Source of the DNA: Arenicellales bacterium
Lineage (GTDB): Bacteria > Pseudomonadota > Gammaproteobacteria > Arenicellales > JAJDZL01
Length of the DNA stretch: 64,000 nt
Direction of reading: 5' to 3'
Assembly: GCA_951813075.1 (NCBI GenBank)
Contig: OX638343.1
Coordinates: forward strand, 2,477,999-2,541,998
Below the pieces are notes generated by a model. It did not search any database, had not been told where the DNA came from, and saw only the letters and a list, made by a program, of their open reading frames with translations. Both the position numbers and the translations under genes were made by a program. Below, piece by piece: positions 1-7,911 of the stretch (position 1 is its first letter; every line of letters begins with the position of its first letter).

Positions 1-630
1 CTGCGCGACTGTGGCGGGTCGCCCGCTCAAAACGTATATGGAGTCCGCCATGCGGACTGCTTCCAACGGGTCGTGCGTGACTAGCAATGTAGTTCGATTT
101 GACAGCATTGTGCAGGCGAGATCTTGCAACTGATAACGGGTACTCGAATCCAGGCCTGAAAACGGCTCATCCAGCAAATTGACAGGGCGGTCTTCAATCA
201 ATGTTCTCGCCAGCGCAACCCTCTGACGCATGCCGCCTGAAAGTTCGTGTGGATAGCGTTGGTCTGCACCATTGAGTTCGACTCTCGCAAGAAGGCATCT
301 CGCCAATTCGACTTGTTCCTTACTTTTTTCACCTCGCAGCAACGATCCGATCATCACATTGTCAATCACTTTCAGCCATGGTAGCAGCAGGTCCTGCTGA
401 GCCATCCAGGCAACGCGCCCGCTGAGCGGATTGTTGTCACTCGCTACCGCCTTGCCGGTGGCAATATTTGAAGAAACCAATCCCGCGATAAAACGAAGCA
501 GGGTAGATTTGCCCGAACCACTTTTCCCGAGCAGACAGATCAGCCTGCCTGACTCAAGCGTCAGTCTGAAATCGTCAAAGATGCATTCCTCGGCGTAGCT
601 GAGGCTGACTCGGACCGAAACAGAAATCAT
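1..630 (-). CDS. ABC transporter ATP-binding protein, NitT/TauT/ThiZ type (cut by left edge)
   Basis: Translated by hand from an ATG at 630; 210 codons stay open to the window edge. All ABC ATPase signatures are visible: Walker A GKSGSGKST (residues 35-43), signature LSGGMRQR (130-137), Walker B NLLDEP (151-156) and H-loop THD (185-187). A bulky-substrate ATPase of the SsuB/TauB/ThiZ group normally has about 240 residues, so little is missing. It energises import across the inner membrane. It starts 13 bases after the stop of the TRAP-type binding protein and is the fifth gene after a TPP riboswitch, so it probably belongs to a thiamine-precursor importer. Its permease is not in the window and may lie just outside. 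The substrate is inferred from position only. Confidence 0.85.
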   Translation of the reverse strand, partial: MISVSVRVSLSYAEECIFDDFRLTLESGRLICLLGKSGSGKSTLLRFIAGLVSSNIATGKAVASDNNPLSGRVAWMAQQDLLLPWLKVIDNVMIGSLLRGEKSKEQVELARCLLARVELNGADQRYPHELSGGMRQRVALARTLIEDRPVNLLDEPFSGLDSSTRYQLQDLACTMLSNRTTLLVTHDPLEAVRMADSIYVLSGRPATVAQ

Positions 631-643
631 GGATCTGCAACAG

Positions 644-1711
644 TCAGGCGGAACGTGCTCTCAGAAATGGCAGACTGGAGACTCTCGACCACTCGATCTG
701 AGTATCCTTTGTTTCCCTGAACGAGCGGGTGATTCTGTTTGTGATTTCATCGTGTTGTGCAAGATCATCAAGCACCTCATCTGCTGCCTTTTTGGCTGCA
801 GACATCACATCGTCGGGAAACTGGTAGACTTGCGTTCCATGCGTCGCTATAAGCTTGTGCAATGCCTCAGGGTTGGACTTATCGATTTCCGTCAGGCTGT
901 ACGCATGCTCAGCAATGCAGGCGGTATCGATAATTTGTTTGAGATTGTCCGGCAGACTTTGCCATAGTTCCCTGTTTACGATGAATTCTCCAGCGCCATT
1001 TGGTTCATGGAATCCAGGGCCGTAGTAGTACGGCGCGCTTTTATAGAAACCCATCGCCAGATCCGACCACGGTCCGAGCCACTCGGCAGCATCGACTGCG
1101 CCCGAATGCAGTGCCGGGCCAATATCAGGAGGTGGAAGGGTCACTGTGACCGCACCGATTCGTCGGAAGACCTCACCGCCCAACCCAGGCACTCTGTATC
1201 TGAGCCCAGCGATGTCTTCGATGGAATTGATTTTCTTTTTGAACCAGCCTCCCATTCCGATACTGGTATTGGATGCCAGAAATGGTTTTACATTGAATGG
1301 CGCATAAAGCTCGTCCCAAAGCTGTTGCCCACCATTGTGATAGATCCAGACCATATGTTCTTGAGGGGTCAATCCGAACGGAACCGCGGTAAAAAACGCG
1401 CTGGCGCGTATTCTGCCTTGCCAGAAAAACGAGGCACTGTGTCCGAAGTCAGCAGTACCCGCTCCCACTGCATCAAAGACACCAAACGGACCGACCAGTT
1501 CACCGGCTGCAAATATTTTGATCTTGATTTGACCAGCACTGAGGGTTTCGATTCTTCGAGCGAGTCTTTCGGCGGTGGTTCCCGCGCCGGGACTGTTTTT
1601 AATCCACGACATTGCCAAGCGAAATTCTCTTTGATCTGCGCGGCTGATGCCAGGAGTCAGGGTAGCGGCAACGCCGGCTCCTGCACCTTGAAGAAAATGT
1701 CGACGTTCCAT
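644..1711 (-). CDS. TRAP-type (DctP family) periplasmic solute-binding protein in the thiamine operon
   Basis: 355 residues. The N-terminus has a twin-arginine-like motif (ERRHFLQGAGAG) and a hydrophobic stretch ending near ISRADQ, so export is expected, possibly through Tat. The body has the DctP/TakP pattern: residues 32-60 with the early helix, a VGPFGVFDAVGAG stretch, a WFKKKINSIEDIAGLRYR segment and an aromatic pocket region (AAEWLGPWSD). TRAP binding proteins normally work with DctQ/DctM membrane subunits; none is visible, and the next gene is an ABC ATPase instead. The ATG at 1711 has an AGGA about 8 bases upstream. It starts 10 bases after thiD ends, consistent with one transcript. 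The ligand is unknown; a thiamine precursor (HMP or thiazole) is inferred from the operon. Confidence 0.8.
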   Translation of the reverse strand: MERRHFLQGAGAGVAATLTPGISRADQREFRLAMSWIKNSPGAGTTAERLARRIETLSAGQIKIKIFAAGELVGPFGVFDAVGAGTADFGHSASFFWQGRIRASAFFTAVPFGLTPQEHMVWIYHNGGQQLWDELYAPFNVKPFLASNTSIGMGGWFKKKINSIEDIAGLRYRVPGLGGEVFRRIGAVTVTLPPPDIGPALHSGAVDAAEWLGPWSDLAMGFYKSAPYYYGPGFHEPNGAGEFIVNRELWQSLPDNLKQIIDTACIAEHAYSLTEIDKSNPEALHKLIATHGTQVYQFPDDVMSAAKKAADEVLDDLAQHDEITNRITRSFRETKDTQIEWSRVSSLPFLRARSA

Positions 1712-1721
1712 GATATTTTTC

Positions 1722-2531
1722 CTATGTCCAATTTTGGTGAAAATGATGTATCGGTCCGTGTCCGGAACCGACGTTTAGCGCATCGGCACAGGCAATCGCC
1801 TGGCTGATGTACTGTTTTGCATTGAATACCGCCAGCTCCATACCATGCTTCTTGGCTAGCTCGGCACAGATCGCGGATGATAGCGAGCATCCGGTTCCGT
1901 GCGTATTTTTTGTTTCGGTTCTTGGGGTTGACAGGTATCTGAAATTGTTTCCGTCAAAATACAGATCGGTGCTTTCTGCACAATCATGATCGTGCCCACC
2001 TTTGAGCAGAATCGAACCACAACCCAGTGACAATAGCCGCTCTGCGACTGTTTCTTTGTTGTATTTGACATATTCTTCCTTGCGTCGCAAGAGCCGGGCG
2101 GCTTCTGGAATGTTCGGTGTGATAATCGATGCAATTGGAATTAGTGCCGACTTCAATGCTTCTATCGCTTCGTCCTGCAGTAGCGGGTCGCCGCTTTTGG
2201 CGACCATGACCGGATCCAGAACAATGTGACCAATCGAATGGCGCTCAAGTGCTTGCGCGACAGTTGTAATCACATCAGCACGATGAAGCATACCGATTTT
2301 CACTGCAGAAACACTCAGATCACTGCACACCGTATCGATTTGTTCGGCGATGAAATTCGGTTCCACTTCATGGACGGCAGTTACGCCGATTGTGTTCTGA
2401 GCAGTCAGCGCGGTGACTACGCTTGCGCTGTACACCCCAAGCGCAGACATGGTTTTGATGTCCGCCTGAATTCCGGCGCCACCACCACTATCTGAACCTG
2501 CGATTGTCAATGCGATAGGAATTTTCATCAT
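1722..2531 (-). CDS. thiD: Hydroxymethylpyrimidine/phosphomethylpyrimidine kinase ThiD
   Basis: 269 residues, the usual ThiD length. The enzyme phosphorylates HMP to HMP-P and then HMP-PP, the pyrimidine half of thiamine phosphate, in the cytoplasm. Visible ribokinase-fold signatures are GSDSGGGAGIQAD near residues 12-24, a DPVMVAKSG segment in the middle and the anion-hole motif HGTGCSLS towards the C-terminus. The start overlaps the thiE stop (ATGATGA), which indicates translational coupling. The second ATG, three bases downstream, is an equal candidate. It is the third gene of a riboswitch-led thiM-thiE-thiD operon. Confidence 0.95.
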   Translation of the reverse strand: MMKIPIALTIAGSDSGGGAGIQADIKTMSALGVYSASVVTALTAQNTIGVTAVHEVEPNFIAEQIDTVCSDLSVSAVKIGMLHRADVITTVAQALERHSIGHIVLDPVMVAKSGDPLLQDEAIEALKSALIPIASIITPNIPEAARLLRRKEEYVKYNKETVAERLLSLGCGSILLKGGHDHDCAESTDLYFDGNNFRYLSTPRTETKNTHGTGCSLSSAICAELAKKHGMELAVFNAKQYISQAIACADALNVGSGHGPIHHFHQNWT

Positions 2532-3250
2532 ATCCTCATCCTATTCCGGAATTCATTGATTCTGGTTTTGAATTGCTGTGCCACCAAGCGTGGATTCTCG
2601 GACTCGCAGATTGCAGATACCACGGCAACCCCGTCAACCCCACATTCCAGTATCGACTCCAGGTTCTGCGTGGTGATTCCACTGATGGCAATGATTGGAA
2701 TGTGTGGGTCGCGCGAGCGCAGTAGGCTCAATATTTCCTTGAGCCCGTTGAGTCCGATCGGTGGATCTGACTTTATTTTGCTGCGCGTGTGGAATACACC
2801 GCCTACGCTGACGTAATTCAGTAGTTGCAGCGGAGCGTTGCGCGCCTCGCACATCGAACGCACCGTGAGTCCGAGATACGCGTCATCGCCCAGCGCCATT
2901 CTTGCCTCTTCAACAGCCATATCATCCTGTCCAAGATGCACAGCATTCACACCAGTTGAAGCGGCAATGTGAACATGGTCGTTGACAAACACGGGAATGT
3001 TCTTTGAGTCGAGGGCGTCAACGACGTCTGCAACCATGTCTACAATTTCTTGCACACCCATGGACTTACTTCTCAGCTGAATAGCGGTTACTCCACCTTC
3101 TACCGATGACAGAGCAGTTTGCGCCACATTGTGATTGAAGCACTGTTCGGGATTGATGACAAGATACAGCGTCGGATCAAGTTGTTCTGTACGTATCGGC
3201 GTCACAGGATTGTTGCCCGCTGCCTGATTTTTACTGTATTGATTCAGCAT
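2528..3250 (-). CDS. thiE: Thiamine-phosphate synthase ThiE
   Basis: Joins HMP-PP and thiazole phosphate to make thiamine phosphate. The TIM-barrel family pattern starts at LYLVINPEQ. It continues with an IQLRSKS strand (usually QLR.K), a VFVNDHVHIA segment, VHLGQDD (pyrophosphate site), a GGVFHTRSK loop and an ISGITTQN phosphate-binding strand. The open frame extends upstream to 3364, but that extension lies entirely inside thiM. I chose the ATG at 3250, which overlaps thiM by about 20 bases and leaves a 240-residue protein; the family has about 210-220. No strong ribosome-binding site marks this start, so it may be imprecise. The stop overlaps the thiD start. Confidence 0.9.
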   Translation of the reverse strand: MLNQYSKNQAAGNNPVTPIRTEQLDPTLYLVINPEQCFNHNVAQTALSSVEGGVTAIQLRSKSMGVQEIVDMVADVVDALDSKNIPVFVNDHVHIAASTGVNAVHLGQDDMAVEEARMALGDDAYLGLTVRSMCEARNAPLQLLNYVSVGGVFHTRSKIKSDPPIGLNGLKEILSLLRSRDPHIPIIAISGITTQNLESILECGVDGVAVVSAICESENPRLVAQQFKTRINEFRNRMRI

Positions 3251-3971
3251 AGAGGCAATCAAGAAAGTGTCCGAAAAAAGTGCCTGGCCCATGTGATCGG
3301 GCAGCAGCGGCGTGACCGATAGAACCATAGGTTTGCGCGATATCGACTGCAGCATCGAATGCATCGTCTATGACTGTTAAAAATGCCGCAAGTAGCGCCG
3401 AAAATGCGCAACCCAACCCAGTGACGCACTCCATCCACGGATGCCCACAAGCGATATCTTGGGTTCGGTTTTGTGAGACGACCTGATCAACTTCGCCGGT
3501 TGTCATCACAACGAGAGATCGATTTCGGGCAAGTTCCTCCCGGGTCAGATTCATACTACGGCAAATCGCATCAATTTCAGCTGCGTTACCTCGAAGTACG
3601 CTCGGTTGCTGCTCAAGCAGTTTCTTGCAGTATTCCAATCGGAATTCCGAACGGTCTGACAACGCTGGATCCAGCACCCATGGAATCCGATGCTTCGATG
3701 CTGTACTTACCGCGGTGGTGATCGCTTGGCATTTGGATTGCGTCAGCATACCCAAATTGACGCTCAGCGCATTGGACGAACTTGTGAACGCCGTGATTTC
3801 CTGTGGGTCGTGTGACATGGAAGGGGTAGCACCGGATGCCAAGAGGACATTGGCGGTTACTGAAACGGCAGCTTCATTGACGATGCAATGAACCCGCGGG
3901 TGAAGTGCGCGAATTTCGACGAGCGCAGTTGCTTCCGCCAAGGACTCAGATATGTCAATAGTACCGGTCAT
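3231..3971 (-). CDS. thiM: Hydroxyethylthiazole kinase ThiM
   Basis: 246 residues, slightly shorter than typical ThiM (about 260). It phosphorylates salvaged hydroxyethylthiazole for ThiE. Family marks are PRVHCIVNEAAVSVTANVLLA near residues 25-45, SHDPQEI (usually A.ED.EE), a WVLDPALSD stretch, LRGNAAEI, and the C-terminal GLGCAFSALLAAFL, which carries the GCG-type anion hole as GLGC. It is the first gene after the TPP riboswitch. Together with ThiD and ThiE it shows a salvage-oriented pathway. No de novo gene (thiC, thiG, thiS) is in the window. Confidence 0.92.
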   Translation of the reverse strand: MTGTIDISESLAEATALVEIRALHPRVHCIVNEAAVSVTANVLLASGATPSMSHDPQEITAFTSSSNALSVNLGMLTQSKCQAITTAVSTASKHRIPWVLDPALSDRSEFRLEYCKKLLEQQPSVLRGNAAEIDAICRSMNLTREELARNRSLVVMTTGEVDQVVSQNRTQDIACGHPWMECVTGLGCAFSALLAAFLTVIDDAFDAAVDIAQTYGSIGHAAAARSHGPGTFFGHFLDCLYAESIQ

Positions 3972-4040
3972 TAACCTCTGTCACCGAAATACCTTAAAAT
4001 ACGGCGAAAGAGAAATTATGCCTGGCCGGTGTAGCCCTTA

Positions 4041-4133
4041 GACATCCTGATTCCCTACGCCAGCATAATCTGGATCAGGTTCAACGGGTTGGTAGATTCC
4101 AACGTCTCAGCCCTTCCGGGCGCCCCGTCAAGA
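4041..4133 (-). promoter_or_regulatory. TPP riboswitch (THI element) upstream of thiM
   Basis: Reading the minus strand, the region carries the conserved THI-box blocks in order: GGGGCGCC with a following hairpin, GGCTGAGA, a variable arm ending ACCCGTTGAACCTGATC, then ATGCTGGCGTAGGGAA. These match the established TPP aptamer consensus closely (CTGAGA, ACC..TTGAACCTGAT, GCGNAGGGA). The element ends about 70 bases before the thiM ATG, so it should switch off the operon when TPP is bound. No strong intrinsic terminator stands out by eye in the short leader, so translational control seems more likely; this is inference. Confidence 0.95.
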
Positions 4134-4174
4134 TGTAGAAGGGTATTTTAGCACTGACAGTTGAGCCTGCGTAG

Positions 4175-5272
4175 ATGAAAATAAGTTCAATTGAGACATT
4201 CAACAAGGAATACGTCGGCTTTGTCAAGGTGACAGCTGATACCGGCGATTTTGGATGGGGACAGGTTTCCCCGTATAACGCTGATATCACATGCCAAATA
4301 CTTCATCGTCAGATCGCGCCTTGGGCAATCGGTTCGCAATGTGATGATTTTGATGATTTGGAAAATCGAATCTACGAACGCGAGCACAAGTTTCCGGGGA
4401 CATATCTGAATCGTGCGATGGCCGGCGTGGATACGGCGTTGTGGGATATGCGCGGACGGATTGAGCAGAAGCCGGTCGTTGAATTGCTTGGCGGCAGTGT
4501 CGGAAAACTCCGCGTCTATGGCTCATCCATGCGTCGTGACATCACCCCTCAGCACGAACTTGAAAGATTTTTAAGCCTGCGCGCCGAGCATGGATATGAC
4601 GCTTTCAAATTTAGGATTGCCGCAGAATGTGGACGTGATGTTGATGAGTGGCCGGGCCGGACCGAAATGATAGTACCGACAATTCGCCGCGGGATCGATG
4701 ATGACGTTGCCTTATTGGTCGACGCAAATAGCGGGTTTTCGGTAGAACGGGCGATCTCGGTTGGCCGAATTCTTCAGGACAATGATGTGTCTCACTTTGA
4801 GGAACCGTGTCCATATTGGGAACTTGAGCAGACGCGGCAAGTTACCGAAGCGCTTGAATTGGATGTCACAGGCGGAGAACAGGACTGTTATTTACCTGTT
4901 TGGCGTTCGATGATTGAAATGAGAGCGGTGAACATTGTTCAGCCTGATGTTTGTTACATCGGAGGAATTACGCGTGCGCTCAAAGTCGCGCGCATGGCGC
5001 GGGTAGCTGGTTTACCGGTTACCCCACACGCTGCAAATCTTTCGATGGTGACAGTGTTCACCATGCATCTGCTTGCAGCACTTGAAAATGCTGGCAAGTA
5101 TCTGGAATTTTCGATCGAGGATGAAAATTACTATCCATGGCAGCAGGGGTTGTTTCGAAACCCGCCATTTGACGTCGAAGATGGCATGGTTACCGTGCCA
5201 TCTGATCCGGGCTGGGGTGTTGAGATTGAGCCGCGTTGGCTGGATGGCGCGAACTACATTGCGAGTGACTGA
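4175..5272 (+). CDS. Enolase-superfamily enzyme (mandelate racemase/muconate lactonizing type)
   Basis: 365 residues. Metal ligands of the enolase superfamily are visible: D183 in LLVDANSGF, E209/E210 in FEEPCPYWE and E235 in GGEQD. A C-terminal-side base pair is present as D258 and H285 (TPHAAN), the Asp/His dyad of the mandelate-racemase subgroup. On the other face the usual KxK reads K145-F-R147. The reaction is therefore abstraction of a proton alpha to a carboxylate, as in acid-sugar dehydration or racemisation; the substrate cannot be read from sequence. The gene runs divergently from the thiamine riboswitch, with about 40 bases between, and convergently to tenA. A role in thiamine salvage would be guesswork. 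Confidence 0.85.
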   Translation: MKISSIETFNKEYVGFVKVTADTGDFGWGQVSPYNADITCQILHRQIAPWAIGSQCDDFDDLENRIYEREHKFPGTYLNRAMAGVDTALWDMRGRIEQKPVVELLGGSVGKLRVYGSSMRRDITPQHELERFLSLRAEHGYDAFKFRIAAECGRDVDEWPGRTEMIVPTIRRGIDDDVALLVDANSGFSVERAISVGRILQDNDVSHFEEPCPYWELEQTRQVTEALELDVTGGEQDCYLPVWRSMIEMRAVNIVQPDVCYIGGITRALKVARMARVAGLPVTPHAANLSMVTVFTMHLLAALENAGKYLEFSIEDENYYPWQQGLFRNPPFDVEDGMVTVPSDPGWGVEIEPRWLDGANYIASD

Positions 5273-5282
5273 GTAATTTCCG

Positions 5283-5966
5283 TCAATCGGATTCGAGGCA
5301 CATCTGCCAGAATCCGATTTCGAGAATAGTTGCCTGGCGGTAGGTTTCAGCCAACTGCTCGAAACGCGAATTTCCACCGCGTTCGACACTGATCCGCTCC
5401 AAGTTATTAATTGAGCGAATGGCGAGGGCTTGATATTCCTCACCGGCGTACATCTCAACCCACTCGCGATATGGGTTTTGTGCCAAGGTTGAGGAATAGT
5501 CAAGTTCCAGACGAACACCGATTTCAGCATATCCGACAACACATGGCATCAGGGCTACATAAAGATCCAAAAGGTCACCGCTTTGACCTTTGTCTAGTAC
5601 ATATCGCGTATAAGCCAGGTTTTCCTGGTATTCGGGAGCAGTTTCGAGTTCGGATTGGGTCACTCCGAATTGTTTGCTGAAGCGGACATGCAAATCCATT
5701 TCGACATTTAGCGTTGAATGCAGGATTTCGGACGCCCACTGCATGTCGCGCAAGCTGGACGACTTGTAGGCGGCAAGCGCCCAAGCACGGGAAAAGTGAA
5801 TGAGAAACACATAGTCCTGCTCAAGGTAAAGCCGAAATGATTCCAGCGGTAAAGATCCATCGCCAACACGTTCAACGAATTCATGATGGCAGTAATCTTT
5901 CCATTCGTTGGAACAAGTTTGTTTCAGACGGTCGAAAATGGATGTACCGTAGTTGCTTTTTTGCAT
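5283..5966 (-). CDS. tenA: TenA-family thiaminase II / aminopyrimidine aminohydrolase
   Basis: 227 residues, all-helical TenA fold. The active-site set of the family is recognisable: D51-Y52 after LEQ, an E/D pair in LNVEMDLH (residues 86-93), the nucleophilic cysteine C142 in ALMPCVVGYAEIG and a GEEYQ segment near residue 175. TenA hydrolyses aminomethylpyrimidine breakdown products of thiamine to HMP, which ThiD then phosphorylates. It ends 10 bases from the convergent enolase-family gene. It stands apart from the thiMED operon and has no visible riboswitch of its own. Confidence 0.9.
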   Translation of the reverse strand: MQKSNYGTSIFDRLKQTCSNEWKDYCHHEFVERVGDGSLPLESFRLYLEQDYVFLIHFSRAWALAAYKSSSLRDMQWASEILHSTLNVEMDLHVRFSKQFGVTQSELETAPEYQENLAYTRYVLDKGQSGDLLDLYVALMPCVVGYAEIGVRLELDYSSTLAQNPYREWVEMYAGEEYQALAIRSINNLERISVERGGNSRFEQLAETYRQATILEIGFWQMCLESD

Positions 5967-6355
5967 GAATCGGACCTCTTGATGTTCGTGAACCAGTCAG
6001 TTGTCGTCTACCATTGTTTCAATTCTAACGCACGGACGAATTCCGATTGGCTTCTGAAATGTCCAGACTTCGATGAAATCACTGACAATCAAAAACTGCG
6101 AGTACCCAACTTTATCCGAAATTTAAAACAGAATTTTGCGTTAAACAAGAAAACCTTGTACGGTGGGGCTCAAAACTTATCCGGAACACATCAATAAAAT
6201 CCGAAACCGAACCCAAGAGTTACAAGGTTAGTGTCTATTCTACACTGAACTTTCGCGGGCAACAAAACCCAACTTGACTTGCTTGTTGAGTTGACCGATC
6301 GGTATAACCGCATACTGTAATTCAGTAAAAATGAAAAATATTTAATTACCAATTG

Positions 6356-6510
6356 CGTTATTAAGCATCGCTTAATAACGTGAGGAGCCGGGCAGTTTTA
6401 TTAAGTATCAACGTAAAATACTTAATAACACTTTTTTTATTAAATATTGCTTAATTATGGAGCGATTCACATTTTTTAATTAAGTAAAATAATTAATTCC
6501 TTAATAAAAA
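6356..6510. repeat. Array of AT-rich palindromes upstream of fic (probable operators)
   Basis: Two perfect inverted repeats share the half-site TTATTAAG. The first has 11-base arms (6356-6366 and 6370-6380) around a 3-base spacer; the second has 11-base arms (6398-6408 and 6418-6428) around a 9-base spacer. Degenerate copies follow at about 6438-6457 (TTATTAAA..TTAATTA) and 6475-6507. The 582-base gap between tenA and fic holds nothing else convincing. The Fic protein has a C-terminal winged-helix domain, so autoregulation at these sites is a reasonable inference; they may also include the fic promoter. Confidence 0.6.
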
Positions 6511-6548
6511 TGTTGATAATTCAATGATTCTGAATAACAGGAGTCATC

Positions 6549-7709
6549 ATGAAACGCCACCAGACTGGACAATTTGAAAATACATCTATCGGAGGAGAAA
6601 CGGTACGGGCCTTCATCCCGAATCCACTTCCCCCAAATGACGACTTTGACATGAAGTTTCTGCAGCATTCGTTAGATAGCGCGAATTTTGCTCTTGGACA
6701 ACTGAACAGCATTACGAATAACTTACCTGAACCATGGCTGTTTATATATATGTATATCCGCAAGGAAGCGGTGCTTTCGTCGCGTATTGAAGGCACGCAA
6801 TCTACGTTGTCGGAGCTTATGCAGTATGAGTTGACACAGGTTCCCGGAGTTCCCGTTGACGATGTCGTTGAAGTATCAAACTATGTAATCGCCTTGGAAC
6901 ACGGATTTCGACGTATGAGAGAAGATGACTTTCCGCTCTGTAACCGTTTGATCCGCGAGGTTCATGAAAAACTCTTATCATCTGGCCGAGGAAGCAAGCA
7001 ACTACCAGGAGAATTCCGGCGATCTCAGAACTGGATAGGCGGAACTCGCCCCGGGAATGCTCATTTCGTACCCCCACCGGTTCATCACATTGATCAATGT
7101 ATGTCTGACCTGGAGCTATATATACAGTCCGAAATCCGCGATCATTCGGCTCTGATTCGGGCTGGACTATCCCATGTTCAATTTGAGACAATTCACCCCT
7201 TTCTGGATGGAAATGGGCGTGTCGGTCGCTTGTTGATTACTCTACAACTGTTTCATGAAGGTTATCTGAATGAACCTCTTTTGTATCTTAGCTGGCATTT
7301 CAAGATACATCGAAGTGATTACTACTCATTGCTGAATATTGTAAGACAGCAAGGCGATTGGGAAGAATGGCTGAAATTTTTTCTTGACGGCATCACCAAT
7401 ACGTCAAATAACGTAGTTTCGGTTACAAGGAAACTTGAATCACTTTTTCGTAACGACGAAAATAGGATTCGAAAATTCGGACGTTACAAGTCATCGGCGC
7501 TAACGGTTCACCAAGAACTCCAAAAGCATCCAATTTCAACTATAAAAGCAATCGCCGAAAAAGCGCATCTTTCGATTCCCGCAGTTACAAATGGCATGTC
7601 CGCACTCGAGCAACTCGGAATGGCCAGAGAAGTTACAAACAAGCAAAGATACCGCATTTACTCCTACGATGAATACATTTCTATTCTGAATGAGGATATC
7701 GGCGATTAA
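6549..7709 (+). CDS. Fic-domain protein with C-terminal winged helix
   Basis: 386 residues. An N-terminal Fic_N-type region carries the inhibitory motif SSRIEG (residues 77-82, [S/T]xxxE[G/N]), placing it in the class II, N-terminally self-inhibited group. The catalytic motif HPFLDGNGRVGR (216-227) is intact, so AMP transfer (AMPylation) is expected. Residues 320-386 look like a winged helix (LQKHPISTIKAIAEKAHLS..TNGMSALEQLG). The start has a good ribosome-binding site (AGGAG, about 7 bases upstream). Upstream DNA is strikingly AT-rich with palindromes, unlike the flanking metabolic genes, which hints at lateral arrival. This architecture is common in bacterial genomes, and the cellular target is usually unknown. 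Confidence 0.92.
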   Translation: MKRHQTGQFENTSIGGETVRAFIPNPLPPNDDFDMKFLQHSLDSANFALGQLNSITNNLPEPWLFIYMYIRKEAVLSSRIEGTQSTLSELMQYELTQVPGVPVDDVVEVSNYVIALEHGFRRMREDDFPLCNRLIREVHEKLLSSGRGSKQLPGEFRRSQNWIGGTRPGNAHFVPPPVHHIDQCMSDLELYIQSEIRDHSALIRAGLSHVQFETIHPFLDGNGRVGRLLITLQLFHEGYLNEPLLYLSWHFKIHRSDYYSLLNIVRQQGDWEEWLKFFLDGITNTSNNVVSVTRKLESLFRNDENRIRKFGRYKSSALTVHQELQKHPISTIKAIAEKAHLSIPAVTNGMSALEQLGMAREVTNKQRYRIYSYDEYISILNEDIGD

Positions 7710-7911
7710 TTCTCAAAAGTCGCGATGCTGATGAACTGAATGCCATTCTGTTTGCAAAATCGGGATTCAGCGCGTCCGGAATGAGACTTTTGATATATAT
7801 TTGTAATCGAAATTGAATTAAGAAAGAAATACAGAGTTCGCCTACCGCGGTCATCTTGGAATCCTCAAACCGACCGCACATTCTCCCCATAATGGGCACG
7901 CGTTAAGCTGT

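Noticed and set aside
1007..1807. Long open frame on the plus strand opposite the TRAP-type binding protein
   Set aside because: Composition is unnatural, there is no ribosome-binding site or family match, and the minus-strand gene explains the DNA.
5883..6197. 104-residue open frame on the plus strand overlapping the start of tenA
   Set aside because: No ribosome-binding site, unnatural composition, overlaps the conserved tenA N-terminus.
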